A stretch of 57,651 nt of DNA from Thermoactinospora rubra (GCF_002093975.1 NZ_MSZZ01000062.1:1-57651), one strand, 5' to 3'; counted from the first letter of the stretch, positions 8,007 to 16,833 are shown. Translations and numbers: made by a program. The notes: generated from the letters alone by a model not told the origin.

Positions 8007-8804
8007 TCATTTGAGGTAGTTCTCCAGCCCGGTGGCCAGCGCCTGCGCGATCCGCTGGCGGAACTCGGGGTCGCGGAACTTGGCCGCTTCCTGAGCGTTG
8101 CGCATGTTGCCGCACTCGATGAAGACCTTCGGCACGGACGACAGGTTCAGCCCGCCCAGGTCGTCGCGGAAGTCGAGCGCTTTGGAGCCGATGTAGGTGG
8201 AGTACGGCAGGCCGGTGATCTTCCGGTAGGCGTCGCGGATCGCGATGCCGAGCTCGCGCGAGTCGTCCACGACCGGGTCGACGGGGCCGCCGATCTTCTT
8301 GGGCATGATGACGTGGAAGCCGTGGTTGGCGGGCGCGGACCCGTCGGCGTGCACGGAGATCGCCGCGTCGGCCCCGGCCTTGTTGCCGATGGCGGCCCTC
8401 TCGGTGATGCACGGCCCCCAGCTGTTGTCGTTGTTCCTGGTGAGCTTCACCGTGGCGCCCTGCTCGCGCAGGATCTTCGCCAGGCGGTTGGAGACGTCCC
8501 AGGCGAAGGTGGCCTCCTTGTAGCCGGTGGCGTCGGCCGTGCCGGTCGTCTCGCACGCCTTCCACTTGGTCAGCACGTTGACCTTGCGGTTGATCTGCTT
8601 GGGGTAGCGGTAGTTGCCGCCGTTGTGGCCCGGGTCGACGACGACGACCTTGCCCTGCAGCGGCTTGACGGCGGGCTTGGCCGCCGGCTTGGCGGCCGGC
8701 GGAGCGGGCAGCTCGGCGCGTGCCGCGGTGCCGCCGGCCGTGCCCGCGCAGGCGGAGGCGGCCAGGGCGAGGATGGCGGCGACGGAGGCTGGTAGTGCAC
8801 GCAT
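8007..8804 (-). CDS. Secreted N-acetylmuramoyl-L-alanine amidase (Amidase_3)
   Basis: This 265-residue zinc amidase would cleave the lactyl-amide bond between MurNAc and the stem peptide. Residues 1-20 are a signal sequence ending LALAASAC; the Cys may be lipidated, although Ala at -3 makes the lipobox weak. A Pro/Ala/Lys linker (KPAAKPAVKP) leads to the catalytic domain with zinc ligands in VVDPGHNGG, the Glu of YKEATF and the His of SVHADG, plus the late catalytic Glu in VFIECGN. ATG 8804 is preferred to an upstream in-frame TTG. It sits between a small protein gene and the GH20 gene in a cell-wall operon. Confidence 0.9.
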   Translation of the reverse strand: MRALPASVAAILALAASACAGTAGGTAARAELPAPPAAKPAAKPAVKPLQGKVVVVDPGHNGGNYRYPKQINRKVNVLTKWKACETTGTADATGYKEATFAWDVSNRLAKILREQGATVKLTRNNDNSWGPCITERAAIGNKAGADAAISVHADGSAPANHGFHVIMPKKIGGPVDPVVDDSRELGIAIRDAYRKITGLPYSTYIGSKALDFRDDLGGLNLSSVPKVFIECGNMRNAQEAAKFRDPEFRQRIAQALATGLENYLK

Positions 8805-8835
8805 GGGCTCCAACTTACGTCACCGCCGGGACTGG

Positions 8836-9105
8836 TCAGACGTGTTCGCCCATTTCCTGGCGGTGCAGGAGGGCGGCCAGCTCGCGTGCCTCGTCGGCGT
8901 CCAGGCCCAGGACCACGCGCGGCCGTCCCCAGGGGTGGTCGAGGGAGTGGGCCACATAGCTGGCCACCGAGCTCGCCGCCGAGCCGGCCGCCGGGTCGGC
9001 GCCGGCCTCGGCGTCGCGGTCCATGCCCGCTCGCCATTGCGCCCACGCGCGCTCGAGCTCCGCGGCGGCGCGCTGGGCGCAGGACACCAGTTCCGGATCA
9101 CGCAT
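8836..9105 (-). CDS. Small hypothetical protein
   Basis: An 89-residue acidic, Ala-rich, probably all-helical protein (AQRAAAELERAWAQWRAGMD and a C-terminal DADEARELAALLHRQEMGEH helix). A GGGGGGA motif precedes ATG 9105 at good spacing. It is 31 bp upstream of the amidase gene on the same strand and may be the first gene of that operon. I recognise no family. The 126 bp between it and the LacI gene hold nothing clear. Confidence 0.6.
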   Translation of the reverse strand: MRDPELVSCAQRAAAELERAWAQWRAGMDRDAEAGADPAAGSAASSVASYVAHSLDHPWGRPRVVLGLDADEARELAALLHRQEMGEHV

Positions 9106-9231
9106 GACTGTCCCCCCGGATCAGACTCCATGACGCTTCGGAGTTATCACGGGGCGCGGCAGGCGCTCGGAGGGGTTGACCCAGCCTTGGCGGGACCTTG
9201 GCCGGGCCGCGTGCACGTCGGCTCGTCCCTG

Positions 9232-10257
9232 TCAGCTCGTGAGGGCCTCCGGTCCCGTGCTGCGCCGTACGACGAGCTGCGGCGTGACCTGGCGGACCCG
9301 GGCGGCCTTGGCCGGGTCGGAGATGCGGTCGCTCAGCAGGGCGGCGGCCGACCGTCCCATGGTGCGCCGCGGCTGGTCCACCGTGGTGAGCGAGATCTGG
9401 TGGGCCGCCGACAGCTGGGTGTTGTCGTAGCCGACGACCGACAGGTCCTCCGGCACCCGCAGGCCGAGCTCGCCGGCCGCCGACAGCACGCCGAGGGCGA
9501 CCATGTCGTTGGAGGCGAAGACAGCGGTGGGACGCGGCTCGCGGGTGAGCAGCGACATGGCGGCGCGCCTGCCGCCCTCCTCGGAGCAGTCGCCGTGCTC
9601 GACCATGATGTACGGCGCGAGCCCCTGGCGGCGCATGGCCATCAGGTAGCCCTCGCAGCGGCTGGAGCGGCTGCCCTCGATGTGGGCGATGCGCTTGTGG
9701 CCGAGCTCCACGAGATGGTCGACGGCCAGGCGGGCGCCGAGCTGGTCGTCGTCGACCACGATGTCGACGTTCGGCAGGTCGACGTCGCGCTCGCCCACGA
9801 CCACGGTCGGGGTGTAGGAGGTGGCCTCGATGAGGGTCTCGCTGGTGGGGGCGATGCCCAGCAGTACCAGCCCGTCGACCCGCAGCTCCAGGAAGGCCTC
9901 GACGGCCTCGTCCTCGAAGGCGGGATCCCACTGGCTGTTGCCGATGAGCATGCGCAGTCCGTCGCCGTGCAGGCTCTCCTGCAGGCCGTCCAGGAACTCG
10001 GCGTAGAAGGGGTTGTGCAGGTCGGCGACGAGCGCGCCGACCAGGTGGGTCCGGCCCTCGACGAGGCTGCGGGCGACCGCGTTGGGGCGGTAGCCGAGCT
10101 CCCGCGCCGCCTGGAGCACGGCCTGCCGCCTGTGCTCGCTCACGTGCGGGGATCCGCGCAGCACCAGCGAGACCAGCGATTTGGAGACGCCGGCGCGTTC
10201 TGCGACGTTGCGGATGGTGGGCCGGGTGATGGTTGAGTTGACGGGCGGTCCTGACAT
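9232..10257 (-). CDS. LacI-family transcriptional regulator
   Basis: A 341-residue repressor with an N-terminal LacI helix-turn-helix (IRNVAERAGVSKSLVSLVLRG, about residues 15-35) and hinge helix region (RPNAVARSLVEGRTHLVGALV), followed by a periplasmic-binding-protein-like sugar-sensing domain (ADLHNPFYAEFLDGLQ, VVVGERDVDLPNVDIVVDDD, AVFASNDMVALGVL, PEDLSVVGYDNTQLS). I chose ATG 10257 because 26 further upstream residues are not family-like. It is divergent from a TetR gene. A link to the neighbouring hexosaminidase/amidase operon is plausible because LacI proteins often control glycosidases. Confidence 0.93.
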   Translation of the reverse strand: MSGPPVNSTITRPTIRNVAERAGVSKSLVSLVLRGSPHVSEHRRQAVLQAARELGYRPNAVARSLVEGRTHLVGALVADLHNPFYAEFLDGLQESLHGDGLRMLIGNSQWDPAFEDEAVEAFLELRVDGLVLLGIAPTSETLIEATSYTPTVVVGERDVDLPNVDIVVDDDQLGARLAVDHLVELGHKRIAHIEGSRSSRCEGYLMAMRRQGLAPYIMVEHGDCSEEGGRRAAMSLLTREPRPTAVFASNDMVALGVLSAAGELGLRVPEDLSVVGYDNTQLSAAHQISLTTVDQPRRTMGRSAAALLSDRISDPAKAARVRQVTPQLVVRRSTGPEALTS

Positions 10258-10404
10258 GTGTCTCCCCCGCGATGCGTGGATGGGCACCTGTCTCACCAAA
10301 CGATCGAGTTCGCCGCAGGGTACGGCCGACTTCACAGGAAGGTTTCAGAGAAAGGATCGCGACGGGGCCGGGCCGCGGAGCGTCGGTCCCCGGGCGCGCG
10401 GTCG

Positions 10405-10421
10405 GATACTGTGCAGGTGTG
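10405..10421 (+). promoter_or_regulatory. -10 element directly before a GTG start (leaderless)
   Basis: GATACT (10405-10410) is followed 8 nt later by the GTG of the TetR gene (10419-10421). There is no ribosome-binding site in the 25 bp upstream, so the transcript is probably leaderless. The -35 region (around GTCGGT, 17 bp upstream) is poor. Confidence 0.4.
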
Positions 10422-11084
10422 ACACCCGGCAAGACCGCCCGCCCTGCTCGGCGCAGGCTCAGCGTCGACCGCCGTCGCGAGGAGCTCATGGCGGCCGCCC
10501 TGGAGCTGTTCAGCAAGCACGACGCCGAAGAGGTCTCCATCGACGACGTGGCCTCGGCCGCCGGCGCGTCCCGCGCGCTGGTCTACCACTACTTCGGCGG
10601 CAAGCAGGAGCTCTACGTCGCGGCCTTGCGCAGCGCGGCCGAGCAGCTGGAGGCGCGCCTGCGGCCGCACGGGGACGGCCGCCCGCTCGACGAGCTGGCC
10701 TCCGGCCTGAGCCGCTACTTCGACTTCGTCGAGGAGCACGCCGCCGGCTTCGCGGCGCTGCTGCGCGGCGGCCCGGCCAACCGCGCGGGCGAGGTCGGCG
10801 AGATCGTCGACGGCGTACGGCAGCGCCTGTTCCGAATGATCATGGCGCAGATGCGCGTGGAGGAGCCGAGCCCGGTGCTGCGCGCCACCCTGCGGTCCTG
10901 GATCGCCTCGGTCGAGACGGCGGGCCTGGACTGGCTGGAGCACCGCGACATCGAGCGTCCCACGCTGGAGCGCATGCTCGTCGACCAGATGGTCGCCTTG
11001 CTGGGCGTGGCGGCGCGGCACGACGAGAAGGTCGGGCGGTTGCTCGACACCCTCGTGCACGAGCAGCTCTCGCCGGAGCCGTAG
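10419..11084 (+). CDS. TetR/AcrR-family regulator
   Basis: A 221-residue regulator with a basic N-terminal tail (TARPARRRLSVDRRREELM), then the TetR DNA-binding domain: AALELFSKHDAEEVSIDDVA followed by SRALVYHYFGGKQELYVAAL at about residues 47-66. The C-terminal domain is helical and its ligand is unknown. The frame is open for 49 codons further upstream, but GTG 10419 is preferred because it lies right after a -10 element. The LacI gene lies divergently 161 bp away. Targets cannot be read from the sequence. Confidence 0.9.
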   Translation: MTPGKTARPARRRLSVDRRREELMAAALELFSKHDAEEVSIDDVASAAGASRALVYHYFGGKQELYVAALRSAAEQLEARLRPHGDGRPLDELASGLSRYFDFVEEHAAGFAALLRGGPANRAGEVGEIVDGVRQRLFRMIMAQMRVEEPSPVLRATLRSWIASVETAGLDWLEHRDIERPTLERMLVDQMVALLGVAARHDEKVGRLLDTLVHEQLSPEP

Positions 11085-11098
11085 GGGCCGGTGGAAGG

Positions 11099-11122
11099 AT
11101 GGCGCCGGGCGGGCGGCGCCAT
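11099..11122 (+). terminator. Terminator of the TetR gene
   Basis: A perfect 8-bp stem, ATGGCGCC (11099-11106) with GGCGCCAT (11115-11122), with an 8-nt loop, begins 15 bp after the TetR stop codon. There is no U-tract. Confidence 0.6.
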
Positions 11123-11203
11123 TCCCCCGCTCCCTTGAAGCGTGACGTCGTCCCGGCGGACGAGTTCACGAGCGTTTAACGTCTCCCCGTGACCGGGGCG
11201 ACG

Positions 11204-11219
11204 CCGGGGCAGCCCCCGG
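11204..11219 (-). terminator. Candidate terminator of bldC
   Basis: CCGGGG (11204-11209) and CCCCGG (11214-11219) form a 6-bp hairpin with a 4-nt CAGC loop, 24 bp beyond the bldC stop on the minus strand. Together with the 11099 hairpin it separates the convergent TetR and bldC transcripts. Confidence 0.4.
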
Positions 11220-11242
11220 ATGACTCCTGTCCCCCGGCCCGA

Positions 11243-11446
11243 CTACTCCGAGCGCTGCTGCGGAATGCCCGCCAGCAGCGCGCGGACCTCGGTCTCCCGG
11301 TAACGCCGGTGACCTCCGAGGGTGCGGATCGACGTCAACTTGCCTGCCTTCGCCCACCGAGTGACGGTCTTGGGGTCGACCCTGAACATGGTCGCGACCT
11401 CGGCGGGCGTGAGCAGCGGCTCGGCCTCGGGTGTACGAGCTGACAT
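11243..11446 (-). CDS. bldC: Developmental regulator BldC
   Basis: This 67-residue MerR-like winged-helix protein is essentially the Streptomyces BldC sequence: AEPLLTPAEVATMFRVDPK, then the TVTRWAKAGKLTSIRTLGG recognition region and GHRRYRETEVRALL. BldC binds direct repeats cooperatively as an asymmetric oligomer and delays the onset of sporulation in Streptomyces. A strong GGAGGAGAGG precedes the ATG. As in Streptomyces, it lies beside a conserved hypothetical gene, a branched-chain amino acid dehydrogenase and DUF3073. The 310-bp interval 11447-11756 upstream has lower GC than its surroundings and presumably holds the bldC promoter; I found no convincing hexamer pair. Confidence 0.97.
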   Translation of the reverse strand: MSARTPEAEPLLTPAEVATMFRVDPKTVTRWAKAGKLTSIRTLGGHRRYRETEVRALLAGIPQQRSE

Positions 11447-11756
11447 TTGTGCGGCCTCTCCTCCGTGTGGACGGCTCTACCGGTCCCTTTTCGCCTGTCT
11501 CGGATGTCCCCTACGGCCCAGCGCGTGCGGCTTTCCTGAGCCATATGCGGCATCACCCGAAGTGACCATACCGCCACGCAGAGCGATTGGCGAGCCCTTT
11601 TGACCCATCTATCCGCCCCCATGGCGATGTCACGCTCGGTGATTCTAGCGACACGTTTCGTGGTATCGCAGTGAAAACGGCAAACTACTCAGTTCGCAGA
11701 ACGGCGCCGCCCTGCCGCGTCACCTACTTATGCAGGTCAGAGTGTCGCGAGCGGGC

Positions 11757-12614
11757 TCAGTTGGCAGATTCCAGAAGTTGCATTGACTTCCAGCGAAGAG
11801 TCACCCGCTGGTACATGGCGAAGGCGAGCTCCTCCTGACCGGTGTCCAGACCCGTCAGCGCGGCCGCCACCTCGGCGACGGAGTGGTCCGCCTTGAGCGC
11901 CTCGTCGTCCATCAGGTGAACCAGGCCACCGTAGTCGAGCTCGACCAGCGAGTGCGGATGGAACTCCTCCAGCCACCTGGCCACGTCCTCCACCTCCATG
12001 CTGGTGGCGACCTCGCCGACGTGCCTGCGCAGCACCTGGAGGGCGCGGGCCGTACGCCTGCGGGCCTGGGCCATCGAGGTGACGTAGATGAGGTTGCGCC
12101 CCGTCGTGGTCGTCACGTCCTTGCCGGCCGTGCCCAGCACCAGCCAGCGCTCGGTGCCGTCGAACGGCACGAACCACGACAGCGGAACGTGCCACGTGCT
12201 GGTGCGGATGTGGGTGCGCAACCCCGCCGAGCCCTTGGCGCGCTTGTAGCGGTCGAAGTCGTCGGCCGTCTGGTCGGCGATCGCCTTGGGGTAGAACTTG
12301 TCCATCAGCTTCACGGGCGTGTTCCCCCGCAGCCGTGAGAAGGCCAGCCACGACCGCAGGCGGGTCTGCCAGGGGCAGACGTACAGGCGGTCCTCCACGC
12401 GCCTCAGATAGGCGTTGCGGCTCTCCTGGCCGGGCGCCGGGTGGGGCGGCCGGCCGAGCAGGCGCATCAACGACTCGCCGTGCTCGGCCTCCAGCGCGGT
12501 GGCCCGGCGCGGGCGGTCCGTCGAGGCGGCGTACTCGGCCCAGGCCTTCTGCTCGGAGGCGCCGAACGCGGTCAGGGGTTCGTACACGCGGAGATACGCG
12601 GCAAAGGGCAGCAC
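11757..12614 (-). CDS. Conserved actinobacterial hypothetical protein
   Basis: A 285-residue soluble protein conserved next to bldC and Val/Leu dehydrogenase in actinomycetes (compare SCO4090 in Streptomyces coelicolor, from memory of synteny). Recognisable blocks are YVCPWQTRLRSWLAFSRLR (about residues 78-96), a WHVPLSWFVPFDGTERWLVLG strand region, YVTSMAQARRRTARAL and a C-terminal LVELDYGGLVHLMDDEAL. No catalytic signature is evident. GTG 12614 is the start because the preceding ATG codons are out of frame. The 84 bp separating it from the divergent dehydrogenase gene must hold both promoters. Confidence 0.85.
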   Translation of the reverse strand: MLPFAAYLRVYEPLTAFGASEQKAWAEYAASTDRPRRATALEAEHGESLMRLLGRPPHPAPGQESRNAYLRRVEDRLYVCPWQTRLRSWLAFSRLRGNTPVKLMDKFYPKAIADQTADDFDRYKRAKGSAGLRTHIRTSTWHVPLSWFVPFDGTERWLVLGTAGKDVTTTTGRNLIYVTSMAQARRRTARALQVLRRHVGEVATSMEVEDVARWLEEFHPHSLVELDYGGLVHLMDDEALKADHSVAEVAAALTGLDTGQEELAFAMYQRVTLRWKSMQLLESAN

Positions 12615-12698
12615 GGAGGCATCGTGTCATGAAGTCTCCTACGCTTGAAGGGATCTCCGCCGCGAAGGGGCGGCGGACCTGGACAGGGAGTCACTACC

Positions 12699-13760
12699 GT
12701 GACCGACGTCTTCGGGCATGAGCAGGTCGTCTTCTGCGCCGACCGGCAGAGCGGGCTGCGCGCCATCATCGCCGTCTACAACACCGCACTAGGACCGGCA
12801 CTGGGAGGGACCAGGTTCTATCCCTACGAGAGCGAGGAGGCCGCGCTGGCCGACGTGCTCAACCTCTCCAAGGGGATGGCCTACAAGAACGCCCTCGCGG
12901 GCCTCGACCTCGGTGGCGGCAAGGCCGTCATCATCGGCGACCCGGCCAAGGACAAGACCGAGGCGCTGCTGCGCGCCTACGGACGCTTCGTCGAGTCGCT
13001 CGGCGGGCGGTACATCACCGCCTGCGACGTGGGCACCTACAGCGAGGACATGGACATCGTGGCGCGGGAGTCGCGCTTCGTGACCGGCCGCACCGTCGCG
13101 CACGGCGGCGCGGGCGACTCCTCGGTCCTGACCTCCTTCGGTGTCTTCCAGGGCATGCGGGCCTCGGCCCAGCAGGTGTACGGCACGCCGTCGCTGCGCG
13201 GCAGGCGTGTGGGCGTGGAGGGGGTCGGCAAGGTCGGCCACCGCCTCGTCGACCTGCTGATCGAGGACGGCGCCTCCGTGGTGGTCTGCGACGTGAGCGA
13301 GCAGGCCGTCGAGCGGGTACGGCGCAAGCACCCCTCCGTCGACGTGGTGGACTCCGTCACGGAGCTCACCTCGGCCGACATCGACGTCTACGCTCCCTGC
13401 GCGCTGGGCGGCTCGCTCGACGACGACACCGTGGCCCGGCTGCGGGCGCGGATCGTCTGCGGCGCGGCCAACAACCAGCTGGCCCACGCGGGCGTGGAGA
13501 AGCAGCTGGAGGAGCGCGGCATCCTCTACGCGCCCGACTACGTGGTCAACTCCGGCGGCGTCATCCAGGTGGCCGACGAGATCCAGGGGTTCTCCATGGA
13601 GCGGGCGCGCGCCAAGGCCGCCCAGATCTTCGACACGACCCTCAAGATCTTTGGAATCGCGGCGGAGGAGGGCGTCCCTCCGGCCGTCGCAGCGGATAGG
13701 CTGGCAGAGCGCAGAATGTCGGAAGTCGGGCGACTTAGGGCCATTTGGCTAGGCCGCTGA
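12699..13760 (+). CDS. vdh: Valine/leucine dehydrogenase (Glu/Leu/Phe/Val family)
   Basis: This 353-residue NAD-dependent enzyme oxidatively deaminates branched-chain amino acids to 2-oxoacids. The substrate domain shows GPALGGTRFYPY, LSKGMAYKNALAGLDLGGGKAVI (its KNA Lys and the glycine-rich loop) and CDVGT; the dinucleotide domain shows VGVEGVGKVGHRLVDLL (GxGxxG). GTG 12699 follows GGGAG at 12686-12690 and aligns with family N termini. Its 2-oxoacid products are substrates of the E1/E2 complex at 36.6-40 kb if that complex is of the branched-chain type. The position beside bldC is conserved with Streptomyces. Confidence 0.92.
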   Translation: MTDVFGHEQVVFCADRQSGLRAIIAVYNTALGPALGGTRFYPYESEEAALADVLNLSKGMAYKNALAGLDLGGGKAVIIGDPAKDKTEALLRAYGRFVESLGGRYITACDVGTYSEDMDIVARESRFVTGRTVAHGGAGDSSVLTSFGVFQGMRASAQQVYGTPSLRGRRVGVEGVGKVGHRLVDLLIEDGASVVVCDVSEQAVERVRRKHPSVDVVDSVTELTSADIDVYAPCALGGSLDDDTVARLRARIVCGAANNQLAHAGVEKQLEERGILYAPDYVVNSGGVIQVADEIQGFSMERARAKAAQIFDTTLKIFGIAAEEGVPPAVAADRLAERRMSEVGRLRAIWLGR

Positions 13761-13910
13761 TGGCCCACGCCCATACGGCGTACCGAGCTGGGCACAAAAC
13801 AGGTACGGTAAGAGGCGAACAAGAGACTGGCGTCGCAAGGTCAGGCGTCAGTATTGCGGTGCGTTAGCGACGAGGGGTCGGGGACGGCCCCACACGAGGG
13901 GGTCGAGCCA

Positions 13911-14135
13911 ATGGGGCGCGGCCGGGCAAAGGCCAAGCAGGTCAAGGTTGCTCGCCAGCTGAAGTACAACAGCGGGGGCACCGATCTTGACCGTCTTCGC
14001 GACGAACTTGGAATCGGAGACTCCAACGCCAACCACGACGCCGACGAGTACACCGACGAGCTGGCGGATCGGTACGCCGATTACGCCGATGACTACGGCG
14101 ACGACGATGACGACCGTCCGTCGGGCCGCCGCTAG
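13911..14135 (+). CDS. DUF3073 family protein
   Basis: A 74-residue protein with the invariant N terminus MGRGRAKAKQVKVARQLKY, followed by an acidic, Tyr/Asp-rich tail (DELADRYADYADDYGDDDDD). The basic head and acidic tail suggest nucleic-acid or ribosome association, but function is unknown. GAGGGGG precedes ATG 13911; the upstream 19 codons of the open frame are not family-like. The 150-bp gap before it contains TACGGT/TAAGAG elements that might be its promoter. Confidence 0.9.
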   Translation: MGRGRAKAKQVKVARQLKYNSGGTDLDRLRDELGIGDSNANHDADEYTDELADRYADYADDYGDDDDDRPSGRR

Positions 14136-14161
14136 GCGATCCCACGGCTGACGGTCAGGGC

Positions 14162-14192
14162 GCACCCGGTGTGGACCTATCACGCCGGGTGC
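14162..14192. terminator. Terminator between DUF3073 and purM
   Basis: GCACCCGG (14162-14169) pairs with CCGGGTGC (14185-14192), and an inner GTG/CAC extends the stem. TGTCTGTCGT follows on the plus side. A second small dyad, ACCCG-CA-CGGGT, lies at 14204-14215. Both genes converge here. The rest of 14136-14320 holds no gene. Confidence 0.65.
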
Positions 14193-14320
14193 CTGTCTGT
14201 CGTACCCGCACGGGTAATCACGCGAGCTTGGCCACTTCCATCCCCTTGGGCCTGCATCGGTGACCACGTGAGCTTCGGCGACGGTGGGGTGGTGGTTGCG
14301 GCGAGGGGCCGCCGCCATGC

Positions 14321-15346
14321 TCAGCGGTAGCGAGCCTCGCCGGAGCCCGCCACGACCTCGCCCAGCACCCAGGCGTCCAGCCCCCGGGCGGCCAGCAGCC
14401 GCAACGCCGGGTCGGCCGCCTCGGGCGTGACGATCGCCGCCATGCCGACACCCAGGTTGAACGTGCGGTCCATCGAGTCCTGCGGGATCTTCCCGATCTC
14501 CGCCAGCACCGGGAAGATCGGCGGAGGCGTCCACGACGACCGGTCAAGCAGAGCGTCCAGCGTGGGTGGAAGCGACCGGGCCAGGTTGCCGCACAGCCCC
14601 CCGCCGGTGATGTGCGCGAAGGCGTGCACCTCCACCGACCGGGCCAGCTCCAGGCAGTCCCGCGAGTAGATCCGCGTCGGCTCCAGCAGTTCCTCCCCGA
14701 GCGGCCGGCCCAGCTCGGGCAGCACCGCGTCGAGCGACAGCTTCGCCTCCCGCAGCACGTGCCGGACGAGCGAGTACCCGTTGGAGTGGACTCCCGACGA
14801 GGCGAGCCCGAGCACGACGTCGCCCTCCCGCACCCGCGAGGGACCCAGCATCGCCGCGGCCTCCACGACGCCGGTGCCGGCGCCCGCGAGGTCGTACTCG
14901 CCGGGCCCCATCGCCCCCGGATGCTCGGCCGTCTCACCGCCGACGAGGGCCGCACCGGCCAGGCGGCAGCCCTCCGCGACACCGCCGACGATCTCGGCGA
15001 TGCGCTCCGGCACCACCTTCCCGCACGCGATGTAGTCGGTCATGAACAGCGGCTCCGCCCCGCACACCACGAGGTCGTCCAGCACCATGCCGACCAGGTC
15101 GATCCCGATCGTGTCGTGCTTGCCGTACTGCTGGGCGATCATGACCTTCGTCCCCACCCCGTCGGTGGAGGTGGCCAGGATGGGCCGCTCGTACTTCAGC
15201 AGGAACGACACGTCGAACAGCCCGGCGAAGCCGCTGGCGTCGTCGACGACCTCGGGCCGGCGCGAGCGCGCGACCTTGGACTTCATCAGCTCGACGGCGC
15301 GCTCGCCCGCCGCGATGTCGACGCCCGCGGCCTCGTACGTACTCAC
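14321..15346 (-). CDS. purM: Phosphoribosylformylglycinamidine cyclo-ligase (AIR synthetase)
   Basis: This 341-residue enzyme closes the imidazole ring, converting FGAM to AIR with ATP, the fifth step of purine synthesis. Visible landmarks are the N-terminal TYEAAGVDIAAGERAVELMK, the ATP-grasp-like STDGVGTKVMIAQ, the Gly-rich LVGGETAEHPG and GLASSGVHSNGYSLVR, and the C-terminal FNLGVGMAAIV. The GTG start overlaps the purF stop by 4 bp (GTGA), so purF-purM are translationally coupled. Length is normal for the family. Confidence 0.95.
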   Translation of the reverse strand: MSTYEAAGVDIAAGERAVELMKSKVARSRRPEVVDDASGFAGLFDVSFLLKYERPILATSTDGVGTKVMIAQQYGKHDTIGIDLVGMVLDDLVVCGAEPLFMTDYIACGKVVPERIAEIVGGVAEGCRLAGAALVGGETAEHPGAMGPGEYDLAGAGTGVVEAAAMLGPSRVREGDVVLGLASSGVHSNGYSLVRHVLREAKLSLDAVLPELGRPLGEELLEPTRIYSRDCLELARSVEVHAFAHITGGGLCGNLARSLPPTLDALLDRSSWTPPPIFPVLAEIGKIPQDSMDRTFNLGVGMAAIVTPEAADPALRLLAARGLDAWVLGEVVAGSGEARYR

Positions 15347-16833
15347 TTCGTCGTCTCCAGGACGTACTTGCCGACGTGGGACTCGTCGATCGGGATCGGG
15401 TAGGAGCCGTCGAAGCACGCGCGGCACAGCCGGTCGGCGGGCAGCGTGGTGGCCCGGGTGAGGCCCTCCAGGGAGATGTACCCGAGCGAGTCGGCGCCCA
15501 GCGACGCCCGGATCTCCTCCACCGACAGCGATCCGGCGATGAGCTCGGCGCGGGTGGCGAAGTCGATGCCGTAGAAGCACGGCCAGGCGACGGGCGGGGA
15601 GGAGATGCGCACGTGCACCTCGCGCGCCCCCGCCTCGCGGAGCATGCGGACGATGGCCCGCTGGGTGTTGCCGCGCACGATCGAGTCGTCCACGACGACC
15701 AGCCGCTTGCCCTCGACGACCTCGCGCAGCGGGTTGAGCTTGAGCCGGATGCCGAGCTGGCGCAGCGTCTCGGAGGGCTGGATGAAGGTCCGGCCGACGT
15801 AGGAGTTCTTCACCAGGCCCTGGCCGTACGGGATGCCGCTCTCCTGCGCGTAGCCGACGGCGGCCGGGGTGCCCGACTCGGGCGTGGGGATGACCAGATC
15901 GGCCTCGACGGGGTGCTCGCGGGCCAGGATGCGCCCGACCTCGACGCGGGTGACCTGGACGCCGCGTCCGGCGATGGTGGTGTCGGGGCGGGCGAGGTAG
16001 ACGTACTCGAACAGGCAGCCCTTGGGGTCGGCCAGCGCGAACCGGCGCGACCGGACGCCGCGCTCGTCGATGGTGATGAGCTCGCCGGGCTCGATCTCGC
16101 GGGTGAAGGTGGCGCCGACGATGTCGAGGGCGGCGGTCTCGGAGGCGACGACCCAGCCGCCGGACAGGCGGCCCAGCACCAGCGGGCGGATACCCTGCGG
16201 GTCGCGGGCGGCGTAGAGGGTCTTCTCGTCCATGAAGACCAGCGAGTAGGCGCCCTTGACCTGGGGGAGCAGGTCGGCGGCCGCGTCCTCGACCGACTTG
16301 CTGCGGTCCTGCGCCAGCAGCGTGGTCAGCACCTCGGTGTCGGTGGTGGCGCGGGTGGCCCCCGGAGCCAGCCGCTGGGCCAGCTCCGGGGTGTTGATCA
16401 GGTTGCCGTTGTGGGCCAGGGCCAGCCCCCCGACCTCCGTGGAGCTGAGCGTGGGCTGGGCGTTCTCCCATACGCTCGAACCGGTGGTGGAGTAGCGGCA
16501 GTGGCCGATCGCCACGTGGCCGCGGAGGGTGCCGAGGATCGACTCGTCGAAGACCTGGGCGACCAGGCCCATGTCCTTGTAGACGAGGATGCGGCTGCCC
16601 TCGCTGACCGCGATGCCCGCGGACTCCTGCCCGCGGTGCTGCAGCGCGTACAGCCCGAAGTAGGTGAGTTTGGAGACTTCTTCGCCCGGCGCCCACACGC
16701 CGAACACGCCACAGGCATCCTTCGGCGCGCGGTCTTGGGGGTCCAGGTCATGGCCGAGCCGGCCGTCGCCTTTCAGCACGTGCTTCAGTTTAGGTTGGGC
16801 GGCAAAATGCTCGCACCCGGGGTCGGAAGTCAC
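15343..16833 (-). CDS. purF: Amidophosphoribosyltransferase
   Basis: This enzyme catalyses the committed step of purine synthesis, PRPP plus glutamine to phosphoribosylamine. A propeptide precedes the nucleophile Cys (Cys41 in DACGVFGVW with this start). The Ntn-hydrolase domain shows LQHRGQESAGIAV, HCRYSTTG and AHNGNL; the PRT domain shows VVVDDSIVRGNTQ. Cys residues in AWPCFYG and LCRACFDG fit the Fe-S class. GTG 16833 has AGGAG upstream and overlaps the SDR stop by 4 bp. An internal GTG at 16779 (VLKGDGRL), nearer the usual length of the family, is an alternative start. Confidence 0.95.
   Translation of the reverse strand: MTSDPGCEHFAAQPKLKHVLKGDGRLGHDLDPQDRAPKDACGVFGVWAPGEEVSKLTYFGLYALQHRGQESAGIAVSEGSRILVYKDMGLVAQVFDESILGTLRGHVAIGHCRYSTTGSSVWENAQPTLSSTEVGGLALAHNGNLINTPELAQRLAPGATRATTDTEVLTTLLAQDRSKSVEDAAADLLPQVKGAYSLVFMDEKTLYAARDPQGIRPLVLGRLSGGWVVASETAALDIVGATFTREIEPGELITIDERGVRSRRFALADPKGCLFEYVYLARPDTTIAGRGVQVTRVEVGRILAREHPVEADLVIPTPESGTPAAVGYAQESGIPYGQGLVKNSYVGRTFIQPSETLRQLGIRLKLNPLREVVEGKRLVVVDDSIVRGNTQRAIVRMLREAGAREVHVRISSPPVAWPCFYGIDFATRAELIAGSLSVEEIRASLGADSLGYISLEGLTRATTLPADRLCRACFDGSYPIPIDESHVGKYVLETTK

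Noticed and set aside
8569..8804. Amidase considered as a definite lipoprotein
   Set aside because: The Cys after LAASA lacks the usual Leu/Val/Ile at -3, so lipidation is only possible and not stated as a feature.
11587..11838. Plus-strand 83-residue ORF upstream of bldC
   Set aside because: It overlaps the antisense 3' end of the conserved hypothetical gene, lacks an RBS, and the region is better explained as the bldC promoter.
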